Assembly: GCA_964393605.1 (NCBI GenBank)
Contig: CAYMUL010000007.1
Span: forward strand, 1 to 64,000
Direction: 5' to 3'
Origin: CAYMUL01 sp964393605
GTDB taxonomy: Bacteria; Bacteroidota; Ignavibacteria; Ignavibacteriales; Ignavibacteriaceae
DNA length: 64,000 nucleotides
Shown piece after piece: positions 17,875-26,154 of this stretch. Position 1 is the stretch's first letter, and each line of letters opens with the position of its first letter. The notes beneath the pieces were generated by a model that saw only the letters and a list, made by a program, of their open reading frames with translations, was not told where the DNA came from and made no database searches. The translations under genes were made by a program, and so were the position numbers.

Positions 17875-19140
17875 ATGAGGAATCAGAAAGTGAAAAAGAA
17901 TATTTTATTCATCATAGTTTTGTTTGCGCTCTCGGGAAAATTTTCCTTCGCAAATAATTTAATTGCTTCCGATAGCATGGAAGTAATTACGCAGTATAGT
18001 TTATTTTCCGAATATCATAAAAACCATGATTACGCCAGCGCACTTCCATTCGGATTCAAAGTGCTTGCGATGAATCCTGTGAAATTTAGCAAATGGATTT
18101 ACTATAAAATGGAAGACATACTTTGGTATTTGCATGATTCCTCCTCCGCTTCGCCTGAACTTGCAAAAGAATACACAGATTCGATGTTGAGCGTTTATAA
18201 TTTAGCTATGATTCATTTTGAAAAAGATAAAGCTTACTTCCAATTGAGAAAAGCATTCATCACCGAAATTTGGGCAAAAGCTGCTGCAGAAAATTCTATT
18301 ACCGAATATGTGAAAGCAATCGAGTTGAATCCCGATGTATCTTCATATTATTACAACAGACTCGGATCATTGTATAAAAATAATGCTTCCGATAGCAACG
18401 ATTATAAAAATAAAGCGATTGATCTTTATTCTTATCTGAGTGAAAAAGAACCCGACAATTCACAGTGGAATACCGAACTCGAATCGCTCGTTGAGAATAT
18501 CGAACAGCTCATCGAAATTACTAAAAAGGCATGGGACTTAAATCCAGACGATCTTGCGAAAGGATGGAAATATGCTTCTCTCTGTTTAAGAGCGAATGAA
18601 TATCCGAAGGCAATTGAGGCGTTGGAAATCCTTACACAAAAAGCCCCGGCGACAATCAACTATTGGATGCAACTCGCTTCTCTGTACTATAAAACCGAGC
18701 AACTCGATAAATCAATTGATGCATACAAAAAACTTCTTGAACTTGATTCAGGCAACAAAGATCATTATTTGAATTTGGGCATTGCATATCGAGATAAAGG
18801 AAATTCCAGCGCGGCAAGAACAAATTTTTTGAAAGCACATGAAGTCGGAAACAACTGGGCATTGCCGATTTATTACGAGGGCTTTTTATATGAATCAGCC
18901 GCACGCAGTTGTGGTTTTGAATTTATGGACAAATGCGTTTATCAACTTGCTGTTGATACTTACAGAAGAGCGCTCTCATTCGATTCGAATCTTTCACAAG
19001 CAAGAGATAGAGTTTCCGCTTTACAATCTTCCATCCCAACAAAAGAAGATTACTTTTTCAGAAATCATAAAAAGGGAGATGTAATAAAAATTACGGGCGA
19101 ATGTTATAATTGGATTGGTAAAAGCATAACGGTTCCTTAA
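17875..19140 (+). CDS. TPR-repeat exported protein
   Basis: A 421-residue protein with a signal peptide (KKNILFIIVLFALSGKFSFA). It has several tetratricopeptide-like units, clearest in the region ~235-345: LCLRANEYPKAIEALEILTQ, YWMQLASLYYKTEQLDKSI and HYLNLGIAYRDKGNSSAAR. A Cys pair in AARSCGFEFMDKCVYQLA follows. TPRs are protein-binding scaffolds; the protein probably sits in the periplasm. It lies 8 bases after the barrel gene and 2 bases before glyA. No enzymatic domain is seen. Confidence 0.75.
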   Translation: MRNQKVKKNILFIIVLFALSGKFSFANNLIASDSMEVITQYSLFSEYHKNHDYASALPFGFKVLAMNPVKFSKWIYYKMEDILWYLHDSSSASPELAKEYTDSMLSVYNLAMIHFEKDKAYFQLRKAFITEIWAKAAAENSITEYVKAIELNPDVSSYYYNRLGSLYKNNASDSNDYKNKAIDLYSYLSEKEPDNSQWNTELESLVENIEQLIEITKKAWDLNPDDLAKGWKYASLCLRANEYPKAIEALEILTQKAPATINYWMQLASLYYKTEQLDKSIDAYKKLLELDSGNKDHYLNLGIAYRDKGNSSAARTNFLKAHEVGNNWALPIYYEGFLYESAARSCGFEFMDKCVYQLAVDTYRRALSFDSNLSQARDRVSALQSSIPTKEDYFFRNHKKGDVIKITGECYNWIGKSITVP

Positions 19141-19142
19141 AG

Positions 19143-20438
19143 ATGTTAAATTACTTAAACTCTGATCCCGAAATAAAAAATGTTTTTCAATTAGAACTTG
19201 AAAGACAACGAAATAAACTTGAACTGATTGCATCAGAAAATTTTGTTAGCACGGCAGTGTTAGCCGCCGCAGGTTCGGTTCTCACAAATAAATATGCAGA
19301 AGGTTATCCCGGCAAAAGATATTACGGCGGTTGCGAAGTTGTTGACATTGCCGAAGATCTTGCTCGCGATAGATTAAAAAAACTTTTTGGCGCAGATTAT
19401 GTGAACGTACAACCCCATAGCGGTTCGCAAGCGAATATGGCTGTGTTCATGTCACTCTTAAAACCCGGAGAAAAATTTCTTGGCTTAAGTCTTGCGCACG
19501 GCGGGCATCTGACACACGGTTCGCCGGTGAATTTTTCTGGACAATTATATCAAGCGGTAAGTTATTCGCTGAGTAAAGATTCCGGTTTGCTTGATTATGA
19601 TCAGATTGAACAACTCGCAAAAACTGAAAAACCGAAAATGATAATTACCGGCGGTAGTGCTTACTCGCGCGACTGGGATTACAAACGTTTCAGGCAAATT
19701 GCCGATTCAATTAACGCCACACTTGTTTGCGATATGGCGCATCCGGCTGGTTTGATTGCAAAGGGATTATTGAACAACCCGCTTGATTATTGCGACATCG
19801 TAACTTCAACTACACATAAAACTTTACGCGGTCCTCGCGGCGGAATTATTCTCATCAAAAAAGATTTTGAAAATCCGATGGGCTTCAAAACTCCGAAAGG
19901 GGATAGAGTTAAAATGATGAGTGAAGTTATTGATAGCATGGTTATGCCCGGAATTCAAGGCGGACCATTAATGCACATCATCATGGCGAAAGCGGTTGCA
20001 TTCGGCGAAGCACTTAACGATTCATTCAAGGATTACGTGTTTCAAGTTCGCAGCAATGCGAGAGCACTTGCGAACGAGTTGGTGAAAAAAAATTACAAAG
20101 TTGTTTCAGGCGGAACGGATAATCATTTGATGTTGATTGATCTTTCCGAAAAAAATGTTTCCGGCAAACAGGCGGAGAACGCACTCGAACATTCCGGAAT
20201 GACGGTGAACAAAAACATGGTGCCATTCGATCAGCGAAGTCCTTTCGTTACAAGCGGAATTAGAATCGGCACACCTGCTTTAACTTCACGCGGAATGAAA
20301 GAAACTGAGATGATTCAAATCGCCTCGTTCATTGATTCTGTCATCTCCAACATTAATGATGAAGCAACTCATAATAAAATTAAAAACGAAATAAAAGAAT
20401 TAGCTTCGGGCTTTCCGCTTTATCCTGAATTAAGTTAA
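19143..20438 (+). CDS. glyA: Serine hydroxymethyltransferase
   Basis: A 431-residue PLP enzyme that converts serine and THF to glycine and 5,10-methylene-THF. It shows the family's conserved blocks: ELIASENFVS, NKYAEGYPGKRYYGGCE, NVQPHSGSQANMAV and DMAHPAGLIAKG. The PLP lysine is K226 in STTHKTLRGPRGG. Near the end are RIGTPALTSRG and the length typical of bacterial GlyA. The surrounding window has several other folate-linked genes (hutI/ftcD/fchA, folC, pterin dehydratase). Confidence 0.96.
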   Translation: MLNYLNSDPEIKNVFQLELERQRNKLELIASENFVSTAVLAAAGSVLTNKYAEGYPGKRYYGGCEVVDIAEDLARDRLKKLFGADYVNVQPHSGSQANMAVFMSLLKPGEKFLGLSLAHGGHLTHGSPVNFSGQLYQAVSYSLSKDSGLLDYDQIEQLAKTEKPKMIITGGSAYSRDWDYKRFRQIADSINATLVCDMAHPAGLIAKGLLNNPLDYCDIVTSTTHKTLRGPRGGIILIKKDFENPMGFKTPKGDRVKMMSEVIDSMVMPGIQGGPLMHIIMAKAVAFGEALNDSFKDYVFQVRSNARALANELVKKNYKVVSGGTDNHLMLIDLSEKNVSGKQAENALEHSGMTVNKNMVPFDQRSPFVTSGIRIGTPALTSRGMKETEMIQIASFIDSVISNINDEATHNKIKNEIKELASGFPLYPELS

Positions 20439-20443
20439 ACACC

Positions 20444-21223
20444 TTGGCACGAGATCAAAATTTTATAGAAACAGAGAACGATACCGAACATCGTTCCGAA
20501 GTTGATATGACTTTTTGGGAACATCTCGAAGAACTGAGGTGGCGATTAATTTATACTATTCTCGGCGTGGCAATTGGCGGAATTGTTTGTGGTATTTTTA
20601 TAGATTTCGTAATTGACCAAATACTACTCAAACCCGCTAATGATGCGGGTGCTACGCTACAAAACTTAAAACCATTCGGACAAATATTTTTATTCTTCGA
20701 AGTTGCACTAATCGGCGGATTTATAATCAGCGTTCCAAATGCATTCTATCAATTTTGGAAATTCATTTCACCTGCTTTACGAAAAAAAGAGAGAAAATAT
20801 ATTTTATCAATTGTAATTTTTTCGTCGATCTGTTTTCTTGCGGGAATTGTCTTCGCATATTTTGTAATGCTTCCTTTAACGATGAATTTTGCGGCGCAGT
20901 TTGGTTCTTCAAATATTAAAAATGAATTTGCAATCGACGAATACATGTCGATAATTCTAAGCGTAATGCTCGCCGCCGGTTTGGTTTTTGAACTTCCGAT
21001 GATTTCATTTTTTTTAAGCAAACTCGGAATTCTAACGCCGCAATTTATGAGAAGATATAGAAGGCACGCGATCGTTTTAATATTAATCTTAGCCGCATTA
21101 TTAACGCCCGGAACCGATCCGGTATCGCAGTTAATACTCGCCGTGCCGCTTGTTATCTTGTACGAAATAAGTATTTTAGTTTCAAAATTATCAATGAGAA
21201 AAGTTGTTGAATCGGAATCTTAA
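20444..21223 (+). CDS. tatC: Sec-independent protein translocase subunit TatC
   Basis: A 259-residue integral membrane protein with six hydrophobic segments. The signature cytoplasmic N-terminus is MTFWEHLEELRWRLIYTI, and FYQFWKFISPALRKKERKY is the conserved second TatC block. Together with TatA/B it forms the receptor for twin-arginine signal peptides. The frame opens at TTG 20444, but the ATG at 20507 sits exactly at the usual TatC start and may be the true one; neither has a clear Shine-Dalgarno. No tatA is nearby. Its end overlaps the next gene by 20 bases. Confidence 0.92.
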   Translation: MARDQNFIETENDTEHRSEVDMTFWEHLEELRWRLIYTILGVAIGGIVCGIFIDFVIDQILLKPANDAGATLQNLKPFGQIFLFFEVALIGGFIISVPNAFYQFWKFISPALRKKERKYILSIVIFSSICFLAGIVFAYFVMLPLTMNFAAQFGSSNIKNEFAIDEYMSIILSVMLAAGLVFELPMISFFLSKLGILTPQFMRRYRRHAIVLILILAALLTPGTDPVSQLILAVPLVILYEISILVSKLSMRKVVESES

Positions 21224-22184
21224 CGAAATTAGCAAACCAATAAAACAAGAGCTGAAAAATTTTGAAGAGTTCTTTAAAGAATCTTTGAAATCGAAAGTAG
21301 GGCTTGTCGATCTTGTTACACGCTACATCATAAAACAGAAAGGGAAGAAGATTCGTCCTTTACTTGTTTTCCTTTCCGCGCAAGCGGCGGGGGGAGTGAA
21401 TGAACGAACCTATCGCGGTGCAGTGCTGGTTGAGTTGCTTCACACAGCAACTTTAGTGCATGACGATGTTGTGGATAACGCCGATAAACGGAGAGGGCTT
21501 CCATCGATTAATGCAGTCTGGAAAAATAAAGTTGCCGTATTGATGGGAGATTATCTTCTCAGCCGCGGTTTGATGATTGCTGTTGAGGGAAAAGATTATG
21601 ATTTTTTACACATCATCACCGAGACAGTGAAGAAGATGTCTGAAGGGGAATTGCTTCAAATTCAGAAGACGAGAAAACTTGATATTGATGAAGCAACTTA
21701 TTTCAAAGTGATTTCACAAAAGACTGCATCACTTTTCCAAACTTGTTGCGCTATCGGGGCAATGAGCGGAAGTGATAATCCCGATTACCATCACGGCTTG
21801 AAAATGTTCGGCGAAAATCTCGGAATGTCATTTCAAATAAAAGATGATATTCTTGATTATGATGGAAGTTCGAAGTTATTTGGCAAGCCGATTGGCGGTG
21901 ATATTAAGGAAAAGAAAATCACTTTGCCCTTGATTCATGCGCTTAACAATGTCTCGGCGGAAAAATCTAATCAGATAAAAAAGATTATAAAAAACGGCGG
22001 CAAAAAAGATGGCATCAAAGAAGTGATTGAGTTTGTTCATCAGCAGAAGGGAATAGACTACGCCGGGAAAACAGCGAAAGAATTTTCTCTTCTCGCACAA
22101 GATTATTTAGGTATTTTTCCCGAGACGGAAGCAAAATCTTCCTTACTGGATTTAGCAGAATTTATTCTTATCAGGAAAAGTTAG
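21204..22184 (+). CDS. ispB: All-trans polyprenyl diphosphate synthase
   Basis: A 326-residue prenyltransferase. It has the first Asp-rich motif in LVHDDVVDNADKRRG (~87), the second in FQIKDDILDYDG (~213), and KGKKIRPLLVFLSAQA upstream. It elongates FPP/GGPP with isopentenyl diphosphate, most likely to the side chain of menaquinone or ubiquinone; the chain length cannot be read safely. It starts at a TTG inside tatC, so it is translationally coupled. It converges on the uspA-like gene with only three bases between stops. Confidence 0.88.
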   Translation: MLNRNLNEISKPIKQELKNFEEFFKESLKSKVGLVDLVTRYIIKQKGKKIRPLLVFLSAQAAGGVNERTYRGAVLVELLHTATLVHDDVVDNADKRRGLPSINAVWKNKVAVLMGDYLLSRGLMIAVEGKDYDFLHIITETVKKMSEGELLQIQKTRKLDIDEATYFKVISQKTASLFQTCCAIGAMSGSDNPDYHHGLKMFGENLGMSFQIKDDILDYDGSSKLFGKPIGGDIKEKKITLPLIHALNNVSAEKSNQIKKIIKNGGKKDGIKEVIEFVHQQKGIDYAGKTAKEFSLLAQDYLGIFPETEAKSSLLDLAEFILIRKS

Positions 22185-22187
22185 AAT

Positions 22188-22676
22188 TTATTCTTTCTTT
22201 CCGAAAGCTTCTTTGTATTTAAATCCTTTAATCGGTGAGCGTGTTGTCAAAACCGGACATGGTGCTTTTCTGACAACCTTTTCCGCAGTACTTCCGAATA
22301 AAATATGTTCAACGCCGCTGTGCCCGTGCGTTGCGATTATTATTAAATCTACATCCAGTTCTTCGGCACTTTCAATAATTTCGTAGAACGGTTTTCCGTT
22401 TCTTATTATCGCTTCAAATTCAATTCCCGGTTCGATACAATTGGCGCAAAGATTATCGAGTTCCTGTTTTGCTCTGTCTCCAATTTCAGTGTTGATTGTC
22501 GGAATAGAAATTTGTCCCATACTGAAATCGGGGGGATAAATTACCGGTTCGAGTACATGCACAAGAAAAAGTTTTGCATTAAAAAGTTTGGCAAAATCAC
22601 TCGAGTATTTTAATGATGCTTTTGAATACTCGGAAAAATCAATCGGTACTAATATTTTTTTTATTTGCAGGTTCAT
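22188..22676 (-). CDS. Universal stress protein (UspA family)
   Basis: A 162-residue single USP domain: KKILVPIDFSEYSKASLKYS at the N-terminus, a long loop with IEFEAIIRNGKPF, then IIIATHGHSGVEHILFGST with the ATP-binding G-x9-GS arrangement and APCPVLTTR. I start at the ATG at 22676, where GGAGAGGAG lies upstream, rather than the in-frame ATG at 22715. It overlaps the end of the cyclic-nucleotide-binding gene by 38 bases, so the two are coupled. It likely binds ATP and acts in stress signalling. Confidence 0.87.
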   Translation of the reverse strand: MNLQIKKILVPIDFSEYSKASLKYSSDFAKLFNAKLFLVHVLEPVIYPPDFSMGQISIPTINTEIGDRAKQELDNLCANCIEPGIEFEAIIRNGKPFYEIIESAEELDVDLIIIATHGHSGVEHILFGSTAEKVVRKAPCPVLTTRSPIKGFKYKEAFGKKE

Positions 22677-23217
22677 TAAGTTTCTCCTCTCCCTTTTGAA
22701 ACAAATCAAGTACATTTAAATATTGTTCATTGAGGTGGCGTAATCTTGTAATTATAATTTTTGAAATTCCTGTAATTATTTGCAAACCTTCTTTAGGATT
22801 TTTTTCGATAAAATCATCGAGATCCGGTTTGAAGATGATTGCAATTTTACAATCTGTTTTCGCAATTGCTGAGGCACTTCTTCTCGCTCCGTCAATTAAC
22901 GCGAGTTCGCCGAAAAAATCTCCTTGAGCAAATTCCGCAAGCGTAGATTTTTTATCATTCTTCCCGAAGTATTCAATGTGTACTTCTCCTTCGCGGATGA
23001 TGTACAAACCTATTCCCGGATCGCCTTGATGAAAAATCATTTCATCTTTTAAATAATTTCGGTGATGGGAAAGCGTTAAAATCTGTTTAAGTTTTGATGA
23101 ACTCAATTCCGAGAAGGGAAGCATTTTCTTTAACACTTCATAAAGTTCCATTCCTTCGTGTGTGCTTTTGAAAACGTTCGACCAAAAACTACTATGTATT
23201 ACTTTTTTTTCTTCCAT
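22639..23217 (-). CDS. Cyclic-nucleotide-binding domain protein without DNA-binding domain
   Basis: A 192-residue protein with one cNMP-binding domain (~35-150): IFHQGDPGIGLYIIREGEV, then the phosphate-binding cassette FFGELALIDGARRSASA. There is no helix-turn-helix after it. The C-terminal ~40 residues are charged (FQKGEEKLNEPANKK), so it is not a Crp/Fnr regulator but a sensor module. The Arg and Glu that contact cAMP or cGMP are retained in the cassette. It overlaps the universal stress gene and follows hisA by 13 bases. Confidence 0.83.
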   Translation of the reverse strand: MEEKKVIHSSFWSNVFKSTHEGMELYEVLKKMLPFSELSSSKLKQILTLSHHRNYLKDEMIFHQGDPGIGLYIIREGEVHIEYFGKNDKKSTLAEFAQGDFFGELALIDGARRSASAIAKTDCKIAIIFKPDLDDFIEKNPKEGLQIITGISKIIITRLRHLNEQYLNVLDLFQKGEEKLNEPANKKNISTD

Positions 23218-23230
23218 TTACACTACTATT

Positions 23231-23983
23231 TTAGGCAAAAATTCCCGCTTCTGCAACTCTCCAAAGTTTTTGACACGGAAATCTATTTTCATAAAGCGCT
23301 CTTCCGATGATTACAGAATCGACTCCGAGCGGTACAAGTTTTTGTAAATCCATCAATTCATCTTTGTTACGAATACCGCCGGAGTGTGTAACTTTTGAGT
23401 TCACCGCTTGAGCCAACGCTTCGGTCATTTGGAGATTTGGTCCGCCGAGAATTCCGTTTCGTTTTACATCCGTGATAATGAATCTCTCAATTCCCATCTG
23501 CTTTATTTGCAATGCGTGTGCGATGAATGAAATTCCGGTTTTTATTTTTCTTCCGCGAATTACAATTTCATTATCGATAACATCGAGGCTGAGCGCAATT
23601 TTAGAGCTTCCGAATTCATTGACAATTTTTTCAAGTTCTTTAGGATTTTCGATTGATAGCGTAGCGAGCGTGATGCGCGAAATACCGCAGTCGAATAAAA
23701 ATTTTGCTTCATCCAAACTTCTAATTCCGCCGGAGTATTCGATGGGGATAATAACTTCTTTGCAAATATATTTTATGATTTGAATATTTTTTGAAGAATG
23801 ATCCCACGCGCCGTCGAAGTCAACGATGTGAAGAAGTTTTGCATTTTCGGCTCTCCAAATTTTCGCCATCTCAATTGGATCGTTACCGTATTCTTCGCAG
23901 TTAAGTTCAGGAATTCCTTGCACGACGCGAACAGTTTTTCCGTCTTTAATATCAATGGAAGGAATGACTAAAATATTTTGCAC
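23231..23983 (-). CDS. hisA: HisA-like TIM-barrel isomerase (divergent)
   Basis: A 250-residue (beta/alpha)8 protein of the HisA/HisF family. HisA-like features are IPSIDIKDGKTVRVVQG with the catalytic Asp, LLHIVDFDGAWDH, ALSLDVIDNEIVI with the second catalytic Asp, and the two phosphate sites SGGIRS and SGGIRN. HisA isomerises ProFAR to PRFAR in histidine synthesis. Departures from the usual pattern are EYSGGIR for QVGGGIR, DVKRNGIL where RDGT is normal, and no Gly-Trp after the DV block. It lies among acyl-CoA dehydrogenase and stress genes, with no other his genes in the window. A related sugar-phosphate role is possible. Confidence 0.72.
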   Translation of the reverse strand: MQNILVIPSIDIKDGKTVRVVQGIPELNCEEYGNDPIEMAKIWRAENAKLLHIVDFDGAWDHSSKNIQIIKYICKEVIIPIEYSGGIRSLDEAKFLFDCGISRITLATLSIENPKELEKIVNEFGSSKIALSLDVIDNEIVIRGRKIKTGISFIAHALQIKQMGIERFIITDVKRNGILGGPNLQMTEALAQAVNSKVTHSGGIRNKDELMDLQKLVPLGVDSVIIGRALYENRFPCQKLWRVAEAGIFA

Positions 23984-23984
23984 G

Positions 23985-25127
23985 TTACTTCCACTTCCCG
24001 TTATTTTTAAGAACTTGACGTGAGATAATCAATTTTTGAATTTCGTTAGTGCCTTCAAAAATTTTTAGAACGCGCGCATCGCGGTAAAATCTTTCGAACG
24101 GAAGTTCTGCACTGAAGCCCATTGCACCGTGTATTTGCAAGGCTTTATCGGCTATTTCCGAAACGGCTTCGGAACAATATAATTTAACTGCGGCGGCTTC
24201 TTGTGTAATATCTTTTCCATCATCGTAAAGTTGCGCGGTGCGATATATAATGCTTTCCATATTATAAATTTTTACAGCCATGTCGCTCAACATGAATTGC
24301 ACAGCTTGAAATTTTGAAATCGAATCGCCGAATTGTTTTCTCTGTTTGGAATATTTCGTACTGAGTTCTAAAAGTTCTTTTGCGGCACCGAGGCAGCAAG
24401 CACCAAGTCCTAATCTACCTGCATCGAGAGTTTTCATTGCAATTAAAAACCCGCGTCCGTCTTTGCCGATTAAATTTTCTTCCGGCACTTCAACGTTCTC
24501 AAAACTGATTGTGTTTGTTACGCTTCCTTTTATGCCAAGTTTTTTTTCATTCGGACCGACAGAAACACCTGCGAAATCTCTTTCAACGACGAAACCTGAA
24601 ATTCCATTTTCAGTTCGCGCGAAGACAGAAAAAATTCCTGCAATTGCGCCGTTGGTTATCCAAACTTTTTCACCGTTAAGAATCCACGTTCCGTTTTTCT
24701 TTTCTGCAAAAGTTTTTAAGTTAAAAGAATCAGAACCTGCTTCCGATTCGGTTAAACAGAATGCCGCAATTTTTTTTCCGCTTGTTAATTGGGGGAGATA
24801 TTTTTGTTTTAATGACTCGTTTGCGCCGAGAAAAATTGCATTCGTGCCGATTGATTGATGCGCGCCGATTGTTGCCGCAGTTGATCCGCATGCGCGTGTT
24901 ACTTCTTCTTGCGCGATGCAAAAACCAAATTCGCCAAATCCTGAACCGCCGTACGATTCGGGGAACGCCGTTCCTAAGAATCCCATCTCTCCCAACTTTT
25001 GAAGCAATGTTTCGGGGACTTCTTCGTTTTTATCTATCGATGCGGCAAGCGGGCGAATTTCTTTATCCGTAAATTCTTTTACAGATTGCCTCAGCATTTT
25101 TTGATCTTCACTAAATTCTAACTTCAC
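23985..25127 (-). CDS. Acyl-CoA dehydrogenase
   Basis: A 380-residue FAD flavoenzyme of the ACAD family, introducing a trans double bond between C2 and C3 of an acyl-CoA. Blocks include AFPESYGGSGFGEFGF, AFCLTESEAGSDSF, EKVWITNGAIAG, GITFENV-like SFENVEVPEENLIG, a long helix with KFQAVQFMLSDMAV, and the catalytic-base region RVLKIFEGTNEIQ. Spacing fits short-chain or branched-chain members; the substrate is uncertain. It starts at GTG 25127. It is the first gene of a minus-strand operon with hisA-like, cNMP-binding and Usp genes. Confidence 0.92.
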   Translation of the reverse strand: MKLEFSEDQKMLRQSVKEFTDKEIRPLAASIDKNEEVPETLLQKLGEMGFLGTAFPESYGGSGFGEFGFCIAQEEVTRACGSTAATIGAHQSIGTNAIFLGANESLKQKYLPQLTSGKKIAAFCLTESEAGSDSFNLKTFAEKKNGTWILNGEKVWITNGAIAGIFSVFARTENGISGFVVERDFAGVSVGPNEKKLGIKGSVTNTISFENVEVPEENLIGKDGRGFLIAMKTLDAGRLGLGACCLGAAKELLELSTKYSKQRKQFGDSISKFQAVQFMLSDMAVKIYNMESIIYRTAQLYDDGKDITQEAAAVKLYCSEAVSEIADKALQIHGAMGFSAELPFERFYRDARVLKIFEGTNEIQKLIISRQVLKNNGKWK

Positions 25128-25296
25128 ACAAAACCTAATATTTATTTATAAATTTTTGTTGCAAGTTAAAGAGAGAGAGACTTAAATCAAATGCACCAAA
25201 ATTCAGATTAGTGTGTCTTGATTCGTGCGGTATACACTATTAAAACTTGCCGATGTATTGTTTCAAAGCATTAAAGATTTTTAATCAAAAAAAATA

Positions 25297-25327
25297 TTTG
25301 ATTCAAGTTTCGCTCTTCATAAATTTG
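25297..25327 (+). promoter_or_regulatory. Bacteroidota-type promoter for pyrK-pyrD
   Basis: TTTG (25297-25300), a 19-base spacer and TAAATTTG (25320-25327) match the -33/-7 pattern exactly. It gives a ~60-base leader before the pyrK TTG start. Confidence 0.5.
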
Positions 25328-25392
25328 AAGCGGTTAAAATATTCACTTCTGCGCTTAGCCCGCAATTTATCTCAGCAATAAAAAGTAACTGA

Positions 25393-26154
25393 TTGATTAT
25401 CTCGAATGCACGGGTTGTTGACTTAACCCAAATCGAAAACAAAGTGTACCTTCTGAAATTACATTGCCCCCGTTTAACAGAAACAGCAAAACCCGGGCAG
25501 TTTGTGAACGTACGAATCTCCGAAAATGATTATCCTCTTCTTCGCCGCCCTTTTAGTATTTGCGATGTTGACGGAGAAAATTTTTTTCTGATGTTCAATA
25601 TTCTTGGCGAAGGAACGAAATCGCTTGCACGCAAACGCCCGAATGATACGGTTGATATTCTCGGTCCGCTCGGAAACGGATTTGATTTCGATGATGATTT
25701 TGATTTGGCGATGATTGTTGCCGGCGGGCTTGGTGTTGCACCGTTTCCTTTTTTAACAAGATTGATTAAATCAAATAAAGAAATTAAAAGTTTTGTCGGC
25801 GGAAAAAGCGAGCATGATATTCTCACTTATAATTTAATTGATACACACATCGCAACTGACGACGGCTCAATTGGTTTTCATGGAAATGTTGTGCAACTTT
25901 TTATTCATGAATTTGAAAAAATTAAAACAAAAAAAATTAAAGTGTTTGCCTGCGGTCCTTCGGCGATGTTGAGAGTGCTTCAAAAATTTTGTACTGAAAA
26001 TAATATTCTCACCGAGTTATCAACGGAATGTGCAATGGCTTGCGGTTTCGGAATTTGTCAGGGATGCCCGATTGAATCTACAAAGCATCCCGATCAATAT
26101 TTACTTGTGTGTAAAGATGGTCCGGTATTCAATGCAAAGGATGTTGTGTTTTGA
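25393..26154 (+). CDS. pyrK: Dihydroorotate dehydrogenase electron-transfer subunit
   Basis: A 253-residue FAD/[2Fe-2S] protein. The FAD-binding region has LLRRPFSICDV, the NAD-binding fold has VAGGLGVAPFPFL, and the C-terminal cluster ligands are in MACGFGICQGC plus a later Cys in LLVCKDGPVF. It passes electrons from the class 1B dihydroorotate dehydrogenase to NAD+. It begins at TTG 25393; no in-frame ATG fits. The stop overlaps pyrD (TGATGA). The upstream TTTG-N19-TAAATTTG promoter is one of the clearest in the window. Confidence 0.93.
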   Translation: MIISNARVVDLTQIENKVYLLKLHCPRLTETAKPGQFVNVRISENDYPLLRRPFSICDVDGENFFLMFNILGEGTKSLARKRPNDTVDILGPLGNGFDFDDDFDLAMIVAGGLGVAPFPFLTRLIKSNKEIKSFVGGKSEHDILTYNLIDTHIATDDGSIGFHGNVVQLFIHEFEKIKTKKIKVFACGPSAMLRVLQKFCTENNILTELSTECAMACGFGICQGCPIESTKHPDQYLLVCKDGPVFNAKDVVF

